A stretch of DNA of 9,600 nt from Gemmatimonadales bacterium UBA7835. GTDB lineage: Bacteria > Gemmatimonadota > Gemmatimonadetes > Longimicrobiales > Gaopeijiaceae. The translations under genes and the position numbers were made by a program. The notes beneath the pieces are model-generated. The model searched no databases, had not been told where the DNA came from, and saw nothing but the letters and a program-made list of their open reading frames with translations. The stretch is taken from NCBI GenBank assembly GCA_002500925.1, contig DLTN01000053.1:39721-49320 (forward strand), read 5' to 3'. This document shows positions 1 to 6,653 of this stretch, one piece after another. Position 1 is the stretch's first letter. Each line of letters opens with the position of its first letter.

Positions 1-825
1 TCGTGCGAGGCGCTTATGCAGGACAACAAGGCTCTCCAGGCGGGGACCTCACACTTCCTAGGACAGAATTTCGCAAGACAGTTCGATTTGAAGTTTCAGT
101 CTGAGGGAGGGCAGGAAGAGTACGCTTGGAACACTTCGTGGGGTGTCTCGACTCGACTGATTGGGGGACTCGTCATGACGCATGGGGATGATAAGGGTCT
201 GATTGTCCCCCCACGGCTTGCACCGACGCAGGTAGTTATTGTCCCGATCCTTAAGGGTGATGATCCGAGTTTGGTTTTAGAGAAGACGAAAGAGGTAGAG
301 AGTCGGTTGAAGGCGGCAGGGGTGCGCGTGAAGATCGACGAGCGAGATAATATTTCCCCGGGAGTGAAGTACTACGAGTGGGAGCGCAAGGGCGTACCGT
401 TCCGCATTGAAATAGGCCCAAAGGATATAGAGAAAGGCTCAGTAGCATTGGCTAGGCGTGTGGTTCCCGAGGGTGCACAGAGAAAATCATTCATCGCGGA
501 AGACGTTGTAATTGCTGAAATGCCAACTCTTCTGGAGGATTTCCAGTCCGAACTTCGAGATACGGCCAAAGCCCGTCGTGAAGAAAATACGGTCCGCGGT
601 GTGAAGACGATGGACGAACTGAGCGAAGCACTCGATAGCGGAGCTGGGTTCGTATTTTCCGGATGGAATGGCGACCCTTCAGTCGAAGACAAGGTGAAGG
701 ATTTAACGAAGGCGACCATCCGCTGTTTGCCGGGCGAAGAGTTCGGATCCGCGGAGACGCCCTCCAAGTGCGTGTCTGGTTCTGGGGATTCGGTGACGGA
801 GGTGGCTTGGGCCAGAGCGTACTGA
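1..825 (+). CDS. proS: Prolyl-tRNA synthetase, C-terminal part (5' end outside window)
   Basis: Class II aminoacyl-tRNA synthetase that charges tRNA-Pro with proline in the cytoplasm. The reading frame is open from base 1 and ends at TGA 823-825, giving the last 274 residues. The visible part opens with the catalytic core (QAGTSHFLGQNFA). It continues through class II motif 3 (TSWGVSTRLIGGL, then THGDDKGL and PPRLAP) and an anticodon-binding domain starting near VVIVPI. The C-terminal domain ends in ARAY, and a terminal tyrosine is typical of the archaeal/eukaryote-like ProRS type. The zinc-binding cysteines expected in that domain are mostly missing: WCGD is WNGD, the next Cys is Val, and the final CxxC is CVSG. 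lysA begins within its last codons, so the two are probably cotranscribed. The family call is very secure; only the 5' end is missing. Confidence 0.96.
   Translation, partial: SCEALMQDNKALQAGTSHFLGQNFARQFDLKFQSEGGQEEYAWNTSWGVSTRLIGGLVMTHGDDKGLIVPPRLAPTQVVIVPILKGDDPSLVLEKTKEVESRLKAAGVRVKIDERDNISPGVKYYEWERKGVPFRIEIGPKDIEKGSVALARRVVPEGAQRKSFIAEDVVIAEMPTLLEDFQSELRDTAKARREENTVRGVKTMDELSEALDSGAGFVFSGWNGDPSVEDKVKDLTKATIRCLPGEEFGSAETPSKCVSGSGDSVTEVAWARAY
798..803 (+). promoter_or_regulatory. Probable ribosome binding site for lysA
   Basis: GGAGGT lies inside the last codons of proS, 4 bases (3 beyond the T) before a TTG codon at 807 that is in frame with lysA. It is the only strong Shine-Dalgarno match near the beginning of lysA homology and is the main argument for the TTG start. 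Confidence 0.5.
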
Positions 826-2069
826 ATCATCCATTTCCTAGATCCGATGGACGTTTAGTGTGTGGGGCTGTTCTGCTAGGAGACCTCGCTGCTGATTTTG
901 GGACACCCCTCTATGTTTACGATCTAGAATCGATCCGAAGTCGTGTAGAGGGTTTTCGGGATGCGTTCGACGCGGCGGAGCCGCTGATCGCCTATTCGGT
1001 TAAGGCGAACGCCAATTTAACGTTGCTTCGTGAACTCGCAGCGCATGGATGTGGTGCCGATATTACCAGTGGTGGCGAACTGTTCCGTGCTCGCTCTGCG
1101 GGTATAAGTAACGAAATGATTGTCTTTGCCGGTGTAGGCAAGTCAGAGGAAGAGATCGAGTTTGCCCTGGATGAGGACATATATGCGTTCAACGTCGAAA
1201 GCCGCTCTGAATTGGAGCGCATAGAGGGCATTGCCCAGCGTATGGGTCTTAGTGCTCGGATCGGTGTCCGTGTGAACCCGAACGTACTGGCTTCAACACC
1301 TCATGAGTACACTGCGACGGGGCATTCTGATACGAAATTTGGAGTGCCGTGGGAGGAGGCCCGCGCTCTTTATCGTTGGGCGCTCGAACGAGACTCACTA
1401 GACCCGATCGGGATCGACGTGCATATCGGCTCGCAAATCGTTGAAATCGAACCCTATGTGCTTGCTCTCGATCGTGTTCTTGGGGTTGTGAAAGATCTTG
1501 TGGCGGAGGGCGTACCCCTAAAATATCTCGACATTGGGGGAGGCTTTGGGATCAACTATGGTCAAGGGTCTGGTCTCGATATTGGAGCCCTGGCGGAAGA
1601 AATTGTGCCCAGAGTGTTAGACTCTGGCTTGCGTCTGATTCTAGAGCCCGGACGCTCGCTTGTGGCGGAAGCCGGCGTGTTTGTGACTGAAGTACAATAC
1701 GTGAAAAATTGTGGTCAGAAGACCTTCGTAATTGTAGATGGCGGTATGAGCGAACTGATTCGTCCGAGCCACTACGGGGGCTATCATCAAATCGAGCCTG
1801 TAGGGCCAATCGACGGTCGTGCTGAGGCGGTCGTTGACGTGGTTGGGCCGATTTGTGAGACCGGGGATTTTCTCGCGCTCGATCGGTCAATGCCTTTACC
1901 GATGGAGGGTGAACTCCTAGCGGTGAGAACTGCGGGTGCATACGGCTTCACGATGGCTTCCAATTATAATGGACGACCACGGCCAGCTGAGGTGCTAGTA
2001 GACGGCATCGACGTACGGCTTGTTCGGCGCCGTGAGACATACGAGGACCTTATCAGTGGGGAAGTATGA
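807..2069 (+). CDS. lysA: Diaminopimelate decarboxylase
   Basis: PLP-dependent fold-type III enzyme that decarboxylates meso-diaminopimelate to L-lysine, the last step of lysine synthesis. Visible landmarks, in order, are GTPLYVYD near the N terminus, YSVKAN with the PLP-binding Lys66, HIGSQI, the glycine-rich phosphate-binding GGGFGINY, EPGRS, the catalytic-cysteine segment CETGDFLA, and AYGFTMASNYNGRPRP near the end. At 420 residues it matches the family's usual size. The frame is open back to an ATG at 663, but that start would overlap proS by more than 160 bases. TTG 807 is chosen because of the GGAGGT ahead of it. CTG 822, which would overlap the proS stop as CTGA, and GTG 858 are alternatives. 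Its stop overlaps the guaA start (ATGA at 2066-2069). Function is very secure; the start is uncertain. Confidence 0.95.
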   Translation: MGQSVLNHPFPRSDGRLVCGAVLLGDLAADFGTPLYVYDLESIRSRVEGFRDAFDAAEPLIAYSVKANANLTLLRELAAHGCGADITSGGELFRARSAGISNEMIVFAGVGKSEEEIEFALDEDIYAFNVESRSELERIEGIAQRMGLSARIGVRVNPNVLASTPHEYTATGHSDTKFGVPWEEARALYRWALERDSLDPIGIDVHIGSQIVEIEPYVLALDRVLGVVKDLVAEGVPLKYLDIGGGFGINYGQGSGLDIGALAEEIVPRVLDSGLRLILEPGRSLVAEAGVFVTEVQYVKNCGQKTFVIVDGGMSELIRPSHYGGYHQIEPVGPIDGRAEAVVDVVGPICETGDFLALDRSMPLPMEGELLAVRTAGAYGFTMASNYNGRPRPAEVLVDGIDVRLVRRRETYEDLISGEV

Positions 2070-3622
2070 CGACTCAGGAGCACGATCGCGTTCTTATCCT
2101 AGATTTTGGGTCGCAGTTTACGCAGCTGATTGCCCGTCGTATTCGTGAGGAGAGTGTTTACAGCGAAATACACCCTCCTACTCGGTCACTCGACTGGATT
2201 CGAGAATGGAACCCCGCAGCGGTGATTCTCTCTGGTGGGCCAAATTCCGTATACGATGACGGAGTGCCGAAGGTAGATCCAGAACTATTGGCACTGGGAT
2301 TTCCGATTCTTGGGATATGCTATGGCATGCAGCTCATAGCTCAAATCGAAGGTGCGGAGGTGTCCCATGGGCACCGAGAATATGGTAGGGCTGAGCTCAC
2401 TGTTTTGGGATCCGAAGGACTCTTTGTCGGGTTTGATCCTGGGAGTGAGACTACCGTGTGGTGCTCACATGGGGACCACGTCGACGATCCGCCAGAGGGG
2501 TATGAGCGCGTTGCGTCAACGGAGACACTCCCTACTGCTGCATTTAGAGCCGCAGATGGGCGCAAAATTTGGGGTGTGCAGTTCCATCCCGAGGTGGCGC
2601 ATACGACTCGGGGTGACGACATCATTTCGAATTTTCTCTTTCAAGTCGCTGATGTGTCGCCGACATGGACACCTGGAGCTTTTGTAGAAGAAGCTATCGA
2701 AAAGATTCGGAAACAGATCGGTGATGCTACCGCGGTATGCGGACTCTCCGGTGGGGTGGATTCGTCCGTGGCCGCGATGCTAGTGCATCGTGCGATTGGT
2801 GATCGACTCACTTGCATTTTTGTCGACCATGGCCTCTTGCGTAAGGACGAGCGTCAGCAGGTCGAGACCATGTTTCGTTCCCACTACGATATGAACCTTG
2901 TGGTGGAAGATGCAGCCGACTTGTTCCTCGGTGATCTAGAAGGGGTGAAGGATCCCGAAGCCAAGAGGAAAGCAATCGGGAAACGGTTTATCGAAGTGTT
3001 CGATGCGACGGCTAGAAGGGAGGGTACCGGTGCCTCATTCTTGGTTCAGGGGACACTTTACCCGGATGTTATCGAATCTGTCTCTGCGGGCGGCCCATCG
3101 GTCACAATTAAATCCCACCACAACGTTGGCGGATTGCCTGAGGATGTGCCCTTCGAGCTTGTAGAGCCTTTGCGCGAACTGTTCAAGGACGAGGTTCGAG
3201 CAGTCGGTCGGGAGTTGGGTTTGCCGACCCAGTTCGTGGGCCGCCATCCATTCCCTGGTCCTGGGCTCGCGATCCGAGTCATAGGTGATATTACTAGGGA
3301 ACGACTTGATACACTTCGCGAAGCAGATGCGATCTACTTAGAGGAGATTCGGGATGCCGACCTTTACGACTCTATATGGCAGGCTTTTGCTGTTCTTCTC
3401 CCCGTGCAGTCTGTAGGAGTTATGGGCGATGCCCGCACATATGAAAATGTCCTCGCCCTTCGAGCGGTAACGTCTCGGGATGGAATGACAGCTGACTGGT
3501 TTCCATTTCCGCACGAGGTGCTTGGCCGGATATCCACCCGCATCATTAACGAGGTCAAGGGTGTGAATCGAGTGACGTACGACGTGAGCTCTAAACCGCC
3601 GGCGACGATCGAGTGGGAATGA
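2066..3622 (+). CDS. guaA: GMP synthase (glutamine-hydrolysing)
   Basis: Converts XMP to GMP using ATP and the amide nitrogen of glutamine, in the cytoplasmic purine pathway. The 518-residue length is normal for the two-domain enzyme. The N-terminal class I glutamine amidotransferase has ILDFGSQFTQLIARR at the start, nucleophile Cys85 in GICYGMQ, and His174 and Glu176 of the triad in VQFHPEV. The ATP pyrophosphatase domain has the PP-loop SGGVDSS at residues 228-234. The C-terminal dimerisation domain includes HPFPGPGLAIR near residue 394 and ends in the typical KPPATIEWE. Its ATG overlaps the lysA stop and is preceded by GGGGA a few bases upstream. Its own TGA overlaps the ATG of the next membrane-protein gene, so translation is probably coupled on both sides. 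Confidence 0.98.
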   Translation: MTTQEHDRVLILDFGSQFTQLIARRIREESVYSEIHPPTRSLDWIREWNPAAVILSGGPNSVYDDGVPKVDPELLALGFPILGICYGMQLIAQIEGAEVSHGHREYGRAELTVLGSEGLFVGFDPGSETTVWCSHGDHVDDPPEGYERVASTETLPTAAFRAADGRKIWGVQFHPEVAHTTRGDDIISNFLFQVADVSPTWTPGAFVEEAIEKIRKQIGDATAVCGLSGGVDSSVAAMLVHRAIGDRLTCIFVDHGLLRKDERQQVETMFRSHYDMNLVVEDAADLFLGDLEGVKDPEAKRKAIGKRFIEVFDATARREGTGASFLVQGTLYPDVIESVSAGGPSVTIKSHHNVGGLPEDVPFELVEPLRELFKDEVRAVGRELGLPTQFVGRHPFPGPGLAIRVIGDITRERLDTLREADAIYLEEIRDADLYDSIWQAFAVLLPVQSVGVMGDARTYENVLALRAVTSRDGMTADWFPFPHEVLGRISTRIINEVKGVNRVTYDVSSKPPATIEWE

Positions 3623-4176
3623 GCCTAAACAGTCATCAACAAGAACTACGTCATGCTTACGTGCGTGGGGGTCCCGGAGCAATCATTTCGGGAGGGGTTT
3701 GGTTCGCTGCAGCCTTAACAGCGATGTATTCAAGCATCTCTGACGGCTTCTTCCTGTTGTTCTTCGCAGGCATGTTCATTTTCCCGGTGTCTAAACTTGC
3801 TCTCAAACTTGTTTTTCAAAGAGCTCCCGAGTCAAAATCCAACCCTGGTAGTTTGATTTGCCTTGAAACTGTCTTTCCAATGGTCGGTGGATTGTTTGCA
3901 GCGTGGTTGTTGCTTCCGTACCGCCCAGAATTCGTGTTCTCGGTCTCTGCAATCGCCGTAGGTACACGTTACTTCGGTTTCAGAACAGCTTATGGTGACT
4001 GGACGTACTGGGTTTTCGGCGCTGTGCTTTGCATGATCGGTTTATCCTCGATTGCGCTGGCGATTCCATCATCGAGTTTGGTTCCGTTTATCGTTGCGAT
4101 CGTGGAGATTGTGTTTGGAACCTGTTTTATCCTAGCCGACCGAATGGAAGCAATCTCTATAGACGAAATTGGATGA
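3619..4176 (+). CDS. DUF7010-like small integral membrane protein
   Basis: A 185-residue protein with about six predicted membrane segments, near residues 18-37, 43-62, 80-99, 103-116, 128-150 and 154-173. The charged N terminus (SHQQELRHAYVRGG), the glycine-rich first helix, and FAGMFIFPVSKLALKL followed by a conserved-looking NPG resemble the uncharacterised DUF7010 family as I remember it. No catalytic motif is visible and I do not assign a function. ATG 3619 overlaps the guaA stop as ATGA. A GTG two codons earlier (3613) is possible but has no better ribosome site. It appears somewhat more AT-rich than guaA, which could hint at separate acquisition, though membrane proteins often shift composition. 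It is the last gene of the plus-strand block before a convergent gap. Confidence 0.8.
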   Translation: MSLNSHQQELRHAYVRGGPGAIISGGVWFAAALTAMYSSISDGFFLLFFAGMFIFPVSKLALKLVFQRAPESKSNPGSLICLETVFPMVGGLFAAWLLLPYRPEFVFSVSAIAVGTRYFGFRTAYGDWTYWVFGAVLCMIGLSSIALAIPSSSLVPFIVAIVEIVFGTCFILADRMEAISIDEIG

Positions 4177-4183
4177 TTTACAA

Positions 4184-4199
4184 AGCAGTTACTACTGCT
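4184..4199. repeat. Short perfect hairpin after the DUF7010-like gene
   Basis: AGCAGT and ACTGCT form a 6-bp perfect stem around a TACT loop, starting 8 bases after the stop at 4176. No T-tract follows, so it is a weak candidate for transcript-end processing rather than a proven terminator. Confidence 0.35.
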
Positions 4200-4213
4200 A
4201 TTCGTCGCTCTGT

Positions 4214-4237
4214 AACCCCTATAAACAAGAGGTTTTT
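4214..4237 (+). terminator. Weak candidate intrinsic terminator
   Basis: AACC pairs with GGTT, and after one C-A mismatch CT pairs with AG, around an eight-base loop. A run of five T (4233-4237) closes the element. The stem is short and imperfect, so this is only a candidate end for the proS-lysA-guaA transcript. It is the only T-rich hairpin in the convergent gap 4177-4369. Confidence 0.22.
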
Positions 4238-4282
4238 GCTAAGCCTTGCGCGAGTGGGAGTCACTCATGGGAGCGCAGCTAG

Positions 4283-4341
4283 TTGGGGGCAGTGACATCG
4301 AAGCCGTTGAAACTCTTCCGAGTTCGGTGGCTGCCAGCCAA
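4283..4341. repeat. Extended imperfect inverted repeat in a convergent intergenic gap
   Basis: Four nested pairings are readable: TTGG (4283-4286) with CCAA (4338-4341), GGCAG (4288-4292) with CTGCC (4331-4335), CCG (4304-4306) with CGG (4325-4327), and AACTC (4311-4315) with GAGTT (4320-4324) around a TTCC tetraloop. That is 17 pairs in 59 bases, separated by internal loops. It lies between convergent genes and lacks a T-tract. It may be a factor-independent pause, an mRNA 3'-end stabiliser or a dispersed palindromic element. Confidence 0.45.
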
Positions 4342-4369
4342 TGTGGAATGAAATAGAAGAGCTTGATGG

Positions 4370-4684
4370 TCAGTTGATCTGATCGCCACGATCCATTCGA
4401 AGCTCAATATCGTTCCACACATCACGCATGAACTCCAGGTCTTCGACATGAGCTTGCAAGAAAAGTGTTAGGTCTTGTTCTGTGACGTCAAAGGCATCGA
4501 GGATCGAATCGCGCCCTGAAAAGGATATACTCCCACTGTCCGTTTCCACGGCAGCGATCCGGAGATCGGAGTACACCTCCACGAATACTTCACGATCGAT
4601 TGCTTCTGAGTTCTTATCAGTAGTGCAACTAGCTGATAAAAGCAGTGTCGTTGCTACTAGCAGGTGGAGGCTTTGGGTGTTCAT
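4370..4684 (-). CDS. Putative small lipoprotein, DUF4296-like
   Basis: A 104-residue protein with a hydrophobic N terminus (LLVATTLLL) ending at Cys20 in LLLSASC. This reads as a lipoprotein signal, although Ser at -3 is unusual for a lipobox and the region before the hydrophobic core has no Lys or Arg. The mature part is acidic and predicted helical. FVEVYSDLRIA is followed by a segment with DSILDAFDVTEQDL and a final helix ending near RMDRG. That layout resembles DUF4296, a poorly characterised bacterial lipoprotein family, but I could not confirm it by search. The start is fixed by an in-frame stop seven codons upstream with no alternative ATG, GTG or TTG between. No clear Shine-Dalgarno sequence is present. 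It stands alone on the minus strand, convergent with the guaA operon and 191 bases downstream of the epimerase gene. Confidence 0.65.
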   Translation of the reverse strand: MNTQSLHLLVATTLLLSASCTTDKNSEAIDREVFVEVYSDLRIAAVETDSGSISFSGRDSILDAFDVTEQDLTLFLQAHVEDLEFMRDVWNDIELRMDRGDQIN

Positions 4685-4702
4685 GTGTTTGAACCCGATC
4701 TA

Positions 4703-4733
4703 GCGAGTTCCGAAGATTGCAGTAAGTACTCGC
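4703..4733. repeat. Inverted repeat upstream of the lipoprotein gene
   Basis: GCGAGT (4703-4708) and ACTCGC (4728-4733) are perfect complements 19 bases apart. They begin 19 bases upstream of the minus-strand start at 4684. They could form a 5'-leader hairpin or an operator. The rest of the 4685-4875 spacer shows no ORF, RNA gene or convincing -35/-10 pair. Confidence 0.25.
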
Positions 4734-4875
4734 GCCAGCTTCCTTAAGATTCGGATGGCACCTATTGAATTTCGGCGAAAAGCGATTGATTACCAAGAGC
4801 AGTGGGTTACGGTGAGCAGGTGAATGTCTACCGGTTTATTTGATGCAAGTGTCTGCACGAGGTTTTCATCTGCTC

Positions 4876-5280
4876 CTACTCGGAATGCTGGACCAACTCA
4901 GTTAGAATCCCCCCTGTGCTTCGGGGGTGTATGAAGGCGACCAGGTGACCGTTGGCTCCTGTGCGGGGTTCGTGATCAATGAGTTCAATGCCCTCCGAAG
5001 CAAGTTTTGACAATTCGAAGCAGATGTCGTCGGTTCGGTAAGCGATGTGGTGGAGGCTTTGTCCTTTGCGCTCGAGGAAGCGGCCGACGGCGCTGTCGGG
5101 AGAAAGTGGCTCAATAAGTTCGATGGAGCCTAGGAAGGCTACGCGCACGCCTTGTGACTCAACTGTCTCAACAGAGGAGCAGGTGTGGCCAGAGAGTTTT
5201 TCGAACTCACTGGCGCTATCTTCAATTGAGTGAACGGCGATCGCGACGTGGTCGATTGATTTTGCTGACTTGGAATACAT
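4876..5280 (-). CDS. mce: Methylmalonyl-CoA epimerase (VOC fold)
   Basis: Interconverts the (S) and (R) forms of methylmalonyl-CoA, linking propionyl-CoA carboxylation to the B12-dependent mutase. The 134-residue length is typical. It has the two half-modules of the vicinal-oxygen-chelate fold: IDHVAIAV with metal-ligand His11, VRVAFL and IELIEP in the first half, and SLHHIAYRTDD (His77/His78), GANGHLVAFIHPR and GILTELVQ with Glu128 in the second. The frame continues 33 codons upstream to 5379, but that extension has no family homology and would run into the trxA start. ATG 5278-5280 is therefore chosen, although its ribosome site is weak. It is transcribed away from trxA. No mutase or carboxylase gene is in the window, so the pathway link rests on the family. 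Another VOC-family enzyme is possible but less likely. Confidence 0.9.
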   Translation of the reverse strand: MYSKSAKSIDHVAIAVHSIEDSASEFEKLSGHTCSSVETVESQGVRVAFLGSIELIEPLSPDSAVGRFLERKGQSLHHIAYRTDDICFELSKLASEGIELIDHEPRTGANGHLVAFIHPRSTGGILTELVQHSE

Positions 5281-5302
5281 AATGAGAGGCCTGAACCGGT
5301 GG

Positions 5303-5319
5303 TTGACGGAACGGGTCAA
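5303..5319. promoter_or_regulatory. Inverted repeat TTGAC-N7-GTCAA between mce and trxA
   Basis: TTGAC (5303-5307) and GTCAA (5315-5319) are perfect five-base arms in the 92-base divergent spacer. The left arm with its following G also reads as a -35-like TTGACG for trxA, but no good -10 lies at the usual distance. It could be an operator or the edge of a promoter. Confidence 0.25.
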
Positions 5320-5360
5320 TGGGTGTGAACGGGATCGTACCGTGCACCCGCAAACGCTAC

Positions 5361-5366
5361 AAGGAG
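5361..5366 (+). promoter_or_regulatory. Ribosome binding site of trxA
   Basis: AAGGAG sits 6 bases before ATG 5373. It decides the start in favour of this ATG over the in-frame ATG at 5319, whose extra 18 residues have no thioredoxin homology. Confidence 0.8.
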
Positions 5367-5372
5367 AAGCTG

Positions 5373-5705
5373 ATGGCAAGCGATGTGGTCAACGACATAA
5401 CGGACCAGAATTTTGAAGAAGAAATCGAGAGCGGCGAAGGGCTTTATATGGTTGATTTTTGGGCCGAGTGGTGTGGCCCATGCAGGATGATAGCGCCGGT
5501 GGTAGAAGAATTGGCTGGTGAGTACCTTGAGAAGGGCTTGAAGGTGGGCAAGTTGAACGTAGACCATAACCAAGCGACCTCTGCTCGATTTGGTGTTCGG
5601 TCCATCCCCGCGATTCTTTTCTTCAAGGATGGTGAGTTGGTTGACCAGGTAGTAGGTGCTGGGCCTAAGGCGATGTACGAGAATAAAGTGCTCGAGCACC
5701 TTTAA
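5373..5705 (+). CDS. trxA: Thioredoxin
   Basis: Small cytoplasmic dithiol-disulfide oxidoreductase that reduces protein disulfides and donates electrons to enzymes such as ribonucleotide reductase. At 110 residues it is a single thioredoxin domain. The active site is WCGPC with Cys34 and Cys37 inside VDFWAEWCGPCRM. Next come the conserved LNVDHN strand, FGVRSIPAILFF with cis-Pro79, and the closing glycine segment VVGAGPK. No signal peptide or membrane segment is present, which favours a cytosolic thioredoxin over a secreted one. A strong AAGGAG precedes the start. It is divergent from mce and separated from rsmI by 99 bases. In that gap a CGACT/AGTCG pair (5710-5727) has no T-tract, so no clear terminator is seen. 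Confidence 0.96.
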   Translation: MASDVVNDITDQNFEEEIESGEGLYMVDFWAEWCGPCRMIAPVVEELAGEYLEKGLKVGKLNVDHNQATSARFGVRSIPAILFFKDGELVDQVVGAGPKAMYENKVLEHL

Positions 5706-5804
5706 GGGTCGACTCTTTACCTAGTCGCAGCTCTGAGTAAACAGTCATGAAAACCTGATCTTTGAGCATCCCCGCTGAGGACTGCACGACGGTAACTTGT
5801 TATT

Positions 5805-6653
5805 GTGGCTACTCTATACCTTGTCAGCACCCCGATTGGGAATCTTGAGGACCTCTCACCCCGAGCGGTAAGAGTTTTGCGGTCCTCTTCTCGCATTCTT
5901 GCAGAAGACACGCGGAGGTCTCGGATCTTGGCCGACCACACGGGAGCTAAGGGCCCTCTTGTCTCTGTGCACGAGCATAACGAGGAGAGTCGGACTGCAC
6001 AGATCTTGGGATGGCTGGAGAGTGGTGAGGATATCGCTCTGGTCACGGACGCTGGCACGCCTTTGGTTTCAGACCCGGGAGCCCGCGTCGTTCGGACTGT
6101 TGTGGAGGCTGGGCACGAAGTCACACCAATTCCCGGACCTAGTGCGGCGCTTGCCGCTCTAGTTGCATCGGGACTTCCTGCCGAGCGGTTTGTTTTTCTT
6201 GGTTTTCCAGCGCGTAAGGGACAAGACCGGAAATCGGATTTGGCCCGCGTCGCCGAGAGCAAGGAAACCGTGATTCTTTTCGAGTCACCCAATAGACTGG
6301 TTCGATTGCTAGAAGACCTTGATAGCCTCTGCAAGTCCGGGCGGGGTGTTTGTGTAGCCAGGGAGGTGACGAAGGTTCACGAGGAATTCCTGCGAGGTAC
6401 CATTTCCGACGCCCTGGGTCATTTTCGAGAGTATCCGCCACGCGGAGAGGTGACAGTAGTGGTGGCACCTGATGACCAGCTTTTAGATCAGGAATACGAA
6501 CTGGAGTGCGCTCGATCGGTTGCCAAGGAACTTCTCGACTCAGGTAACCCAGCTTCTTCGGTAGTCCGACAAGTGGTTGAGGACTCCGGTCTGGCGCGTA
6601 ACCTAGTCTACCGTATCGTGCACGACCTGAAGGACTCTGAGAACGAAAGATGA
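5805..6653 (+). CDS. rsmI: 16S rRNA (cytidine1402-2'-O)-methyltransferase
   Basis: SAM-dependent enzyme that 2'-O-methylates C1402 in the decoding centre of 16S rRNA, a tetrapyrrole-methylase-fold protein. The 282 residues are normal for the family. Signature segments are LYLVSTPIGNLEDLSPRA at residues 4-21, AEDTRRS near 33-39, ALVTDAGTPLVSDPG at 78-92, PIPGPSAALAAL at 108-119, FLGFPARKG at 131-139 and LFESPNRL at 158-165. A C-terminal helical part resembles the helix-turn-helix-like domain seen at the end of RsmI. GTG 5805 is forced as start because an in-frame TAA lies at 5793-5795 and no other usual start intervenes. The ribosome site is weak. Its TGA overlaps the ATG of the DUF4159 gene. 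Confidence 0.96.
   Translation: MATLYLVSTPIGNLEDLSPRAVRVLRSSSRILAEDTRRSRILADHTGAKGPLVSVHEHNEESRTAQILGWLESGEDIALVTDAGTPLVSDPGARVVRTVVEAGHEVTPIPGPSAALAALVASGLPAERFVFLGFPARKGQDRKSDLARVAESKETVILFESPNRLVRLLEDLDSLCKSGRGVCVAREVTKVHEEFLRGTISDALGHFREYPPRGEVTVVVAPDDQLLDQEYELECARSVAKELLDSGNPASSVVRQVVEDSGLARNLVYRIVHDLKDSENER

Noticed and set aside
663..806. Longer N terminus for lysA from ATG 663
   Set aside because: It would overlap proS by over 160 bases, and the extra residues are a frame-shifted reading of the proS C-terminal domain.
372..830. 152-codon minus-strand open frame
   Set aside because: It lies wholly opposite proS, which has clear family motifs, and its translation is serine-rich with no recognisable domain.
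1552..1941. 129-codon minus-strand open frame
   Set aside because: It is antisense to the conserved lysA core, and its composition looks like a shadow of the coding strand.
4029..4295. 88-codon plus-strand open frame across the end of the DUF7010-like gene
   Set aside because: It overlaps a better-supported frame, has no recognisable domain and no ribosome site.
4482..4703. 73-codon plus-strand open frame
   Set aside because: It is antisense to the putative lipoprotein and has no signal, domain or ribosome site.
5281..5379. N-terminal extension of the epimerase to 5379
   Set aside because: It adds 33 residues without VOC homology and crosses the trxA ribosome site and start.
5316..5699. 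127-codon minus-strand open frame
   Set aside because: It is opposite trxA, whose active site and ribosome site are unambiguous.
5706..5804. Terminator or promoter between trxA and rsmI
   Set aside because: Only a five-base CGACT/AGTCG pair without T-tract and a TTGAGC without a matching -10 are visible; neither supports a call.
5717..6334. 205-codon minus-strand open frame
   Set aside because: It is long, but antisense to rsmI signature motifs, with an Arg/Ser/Thr-rich translation typical of a shadow frame.
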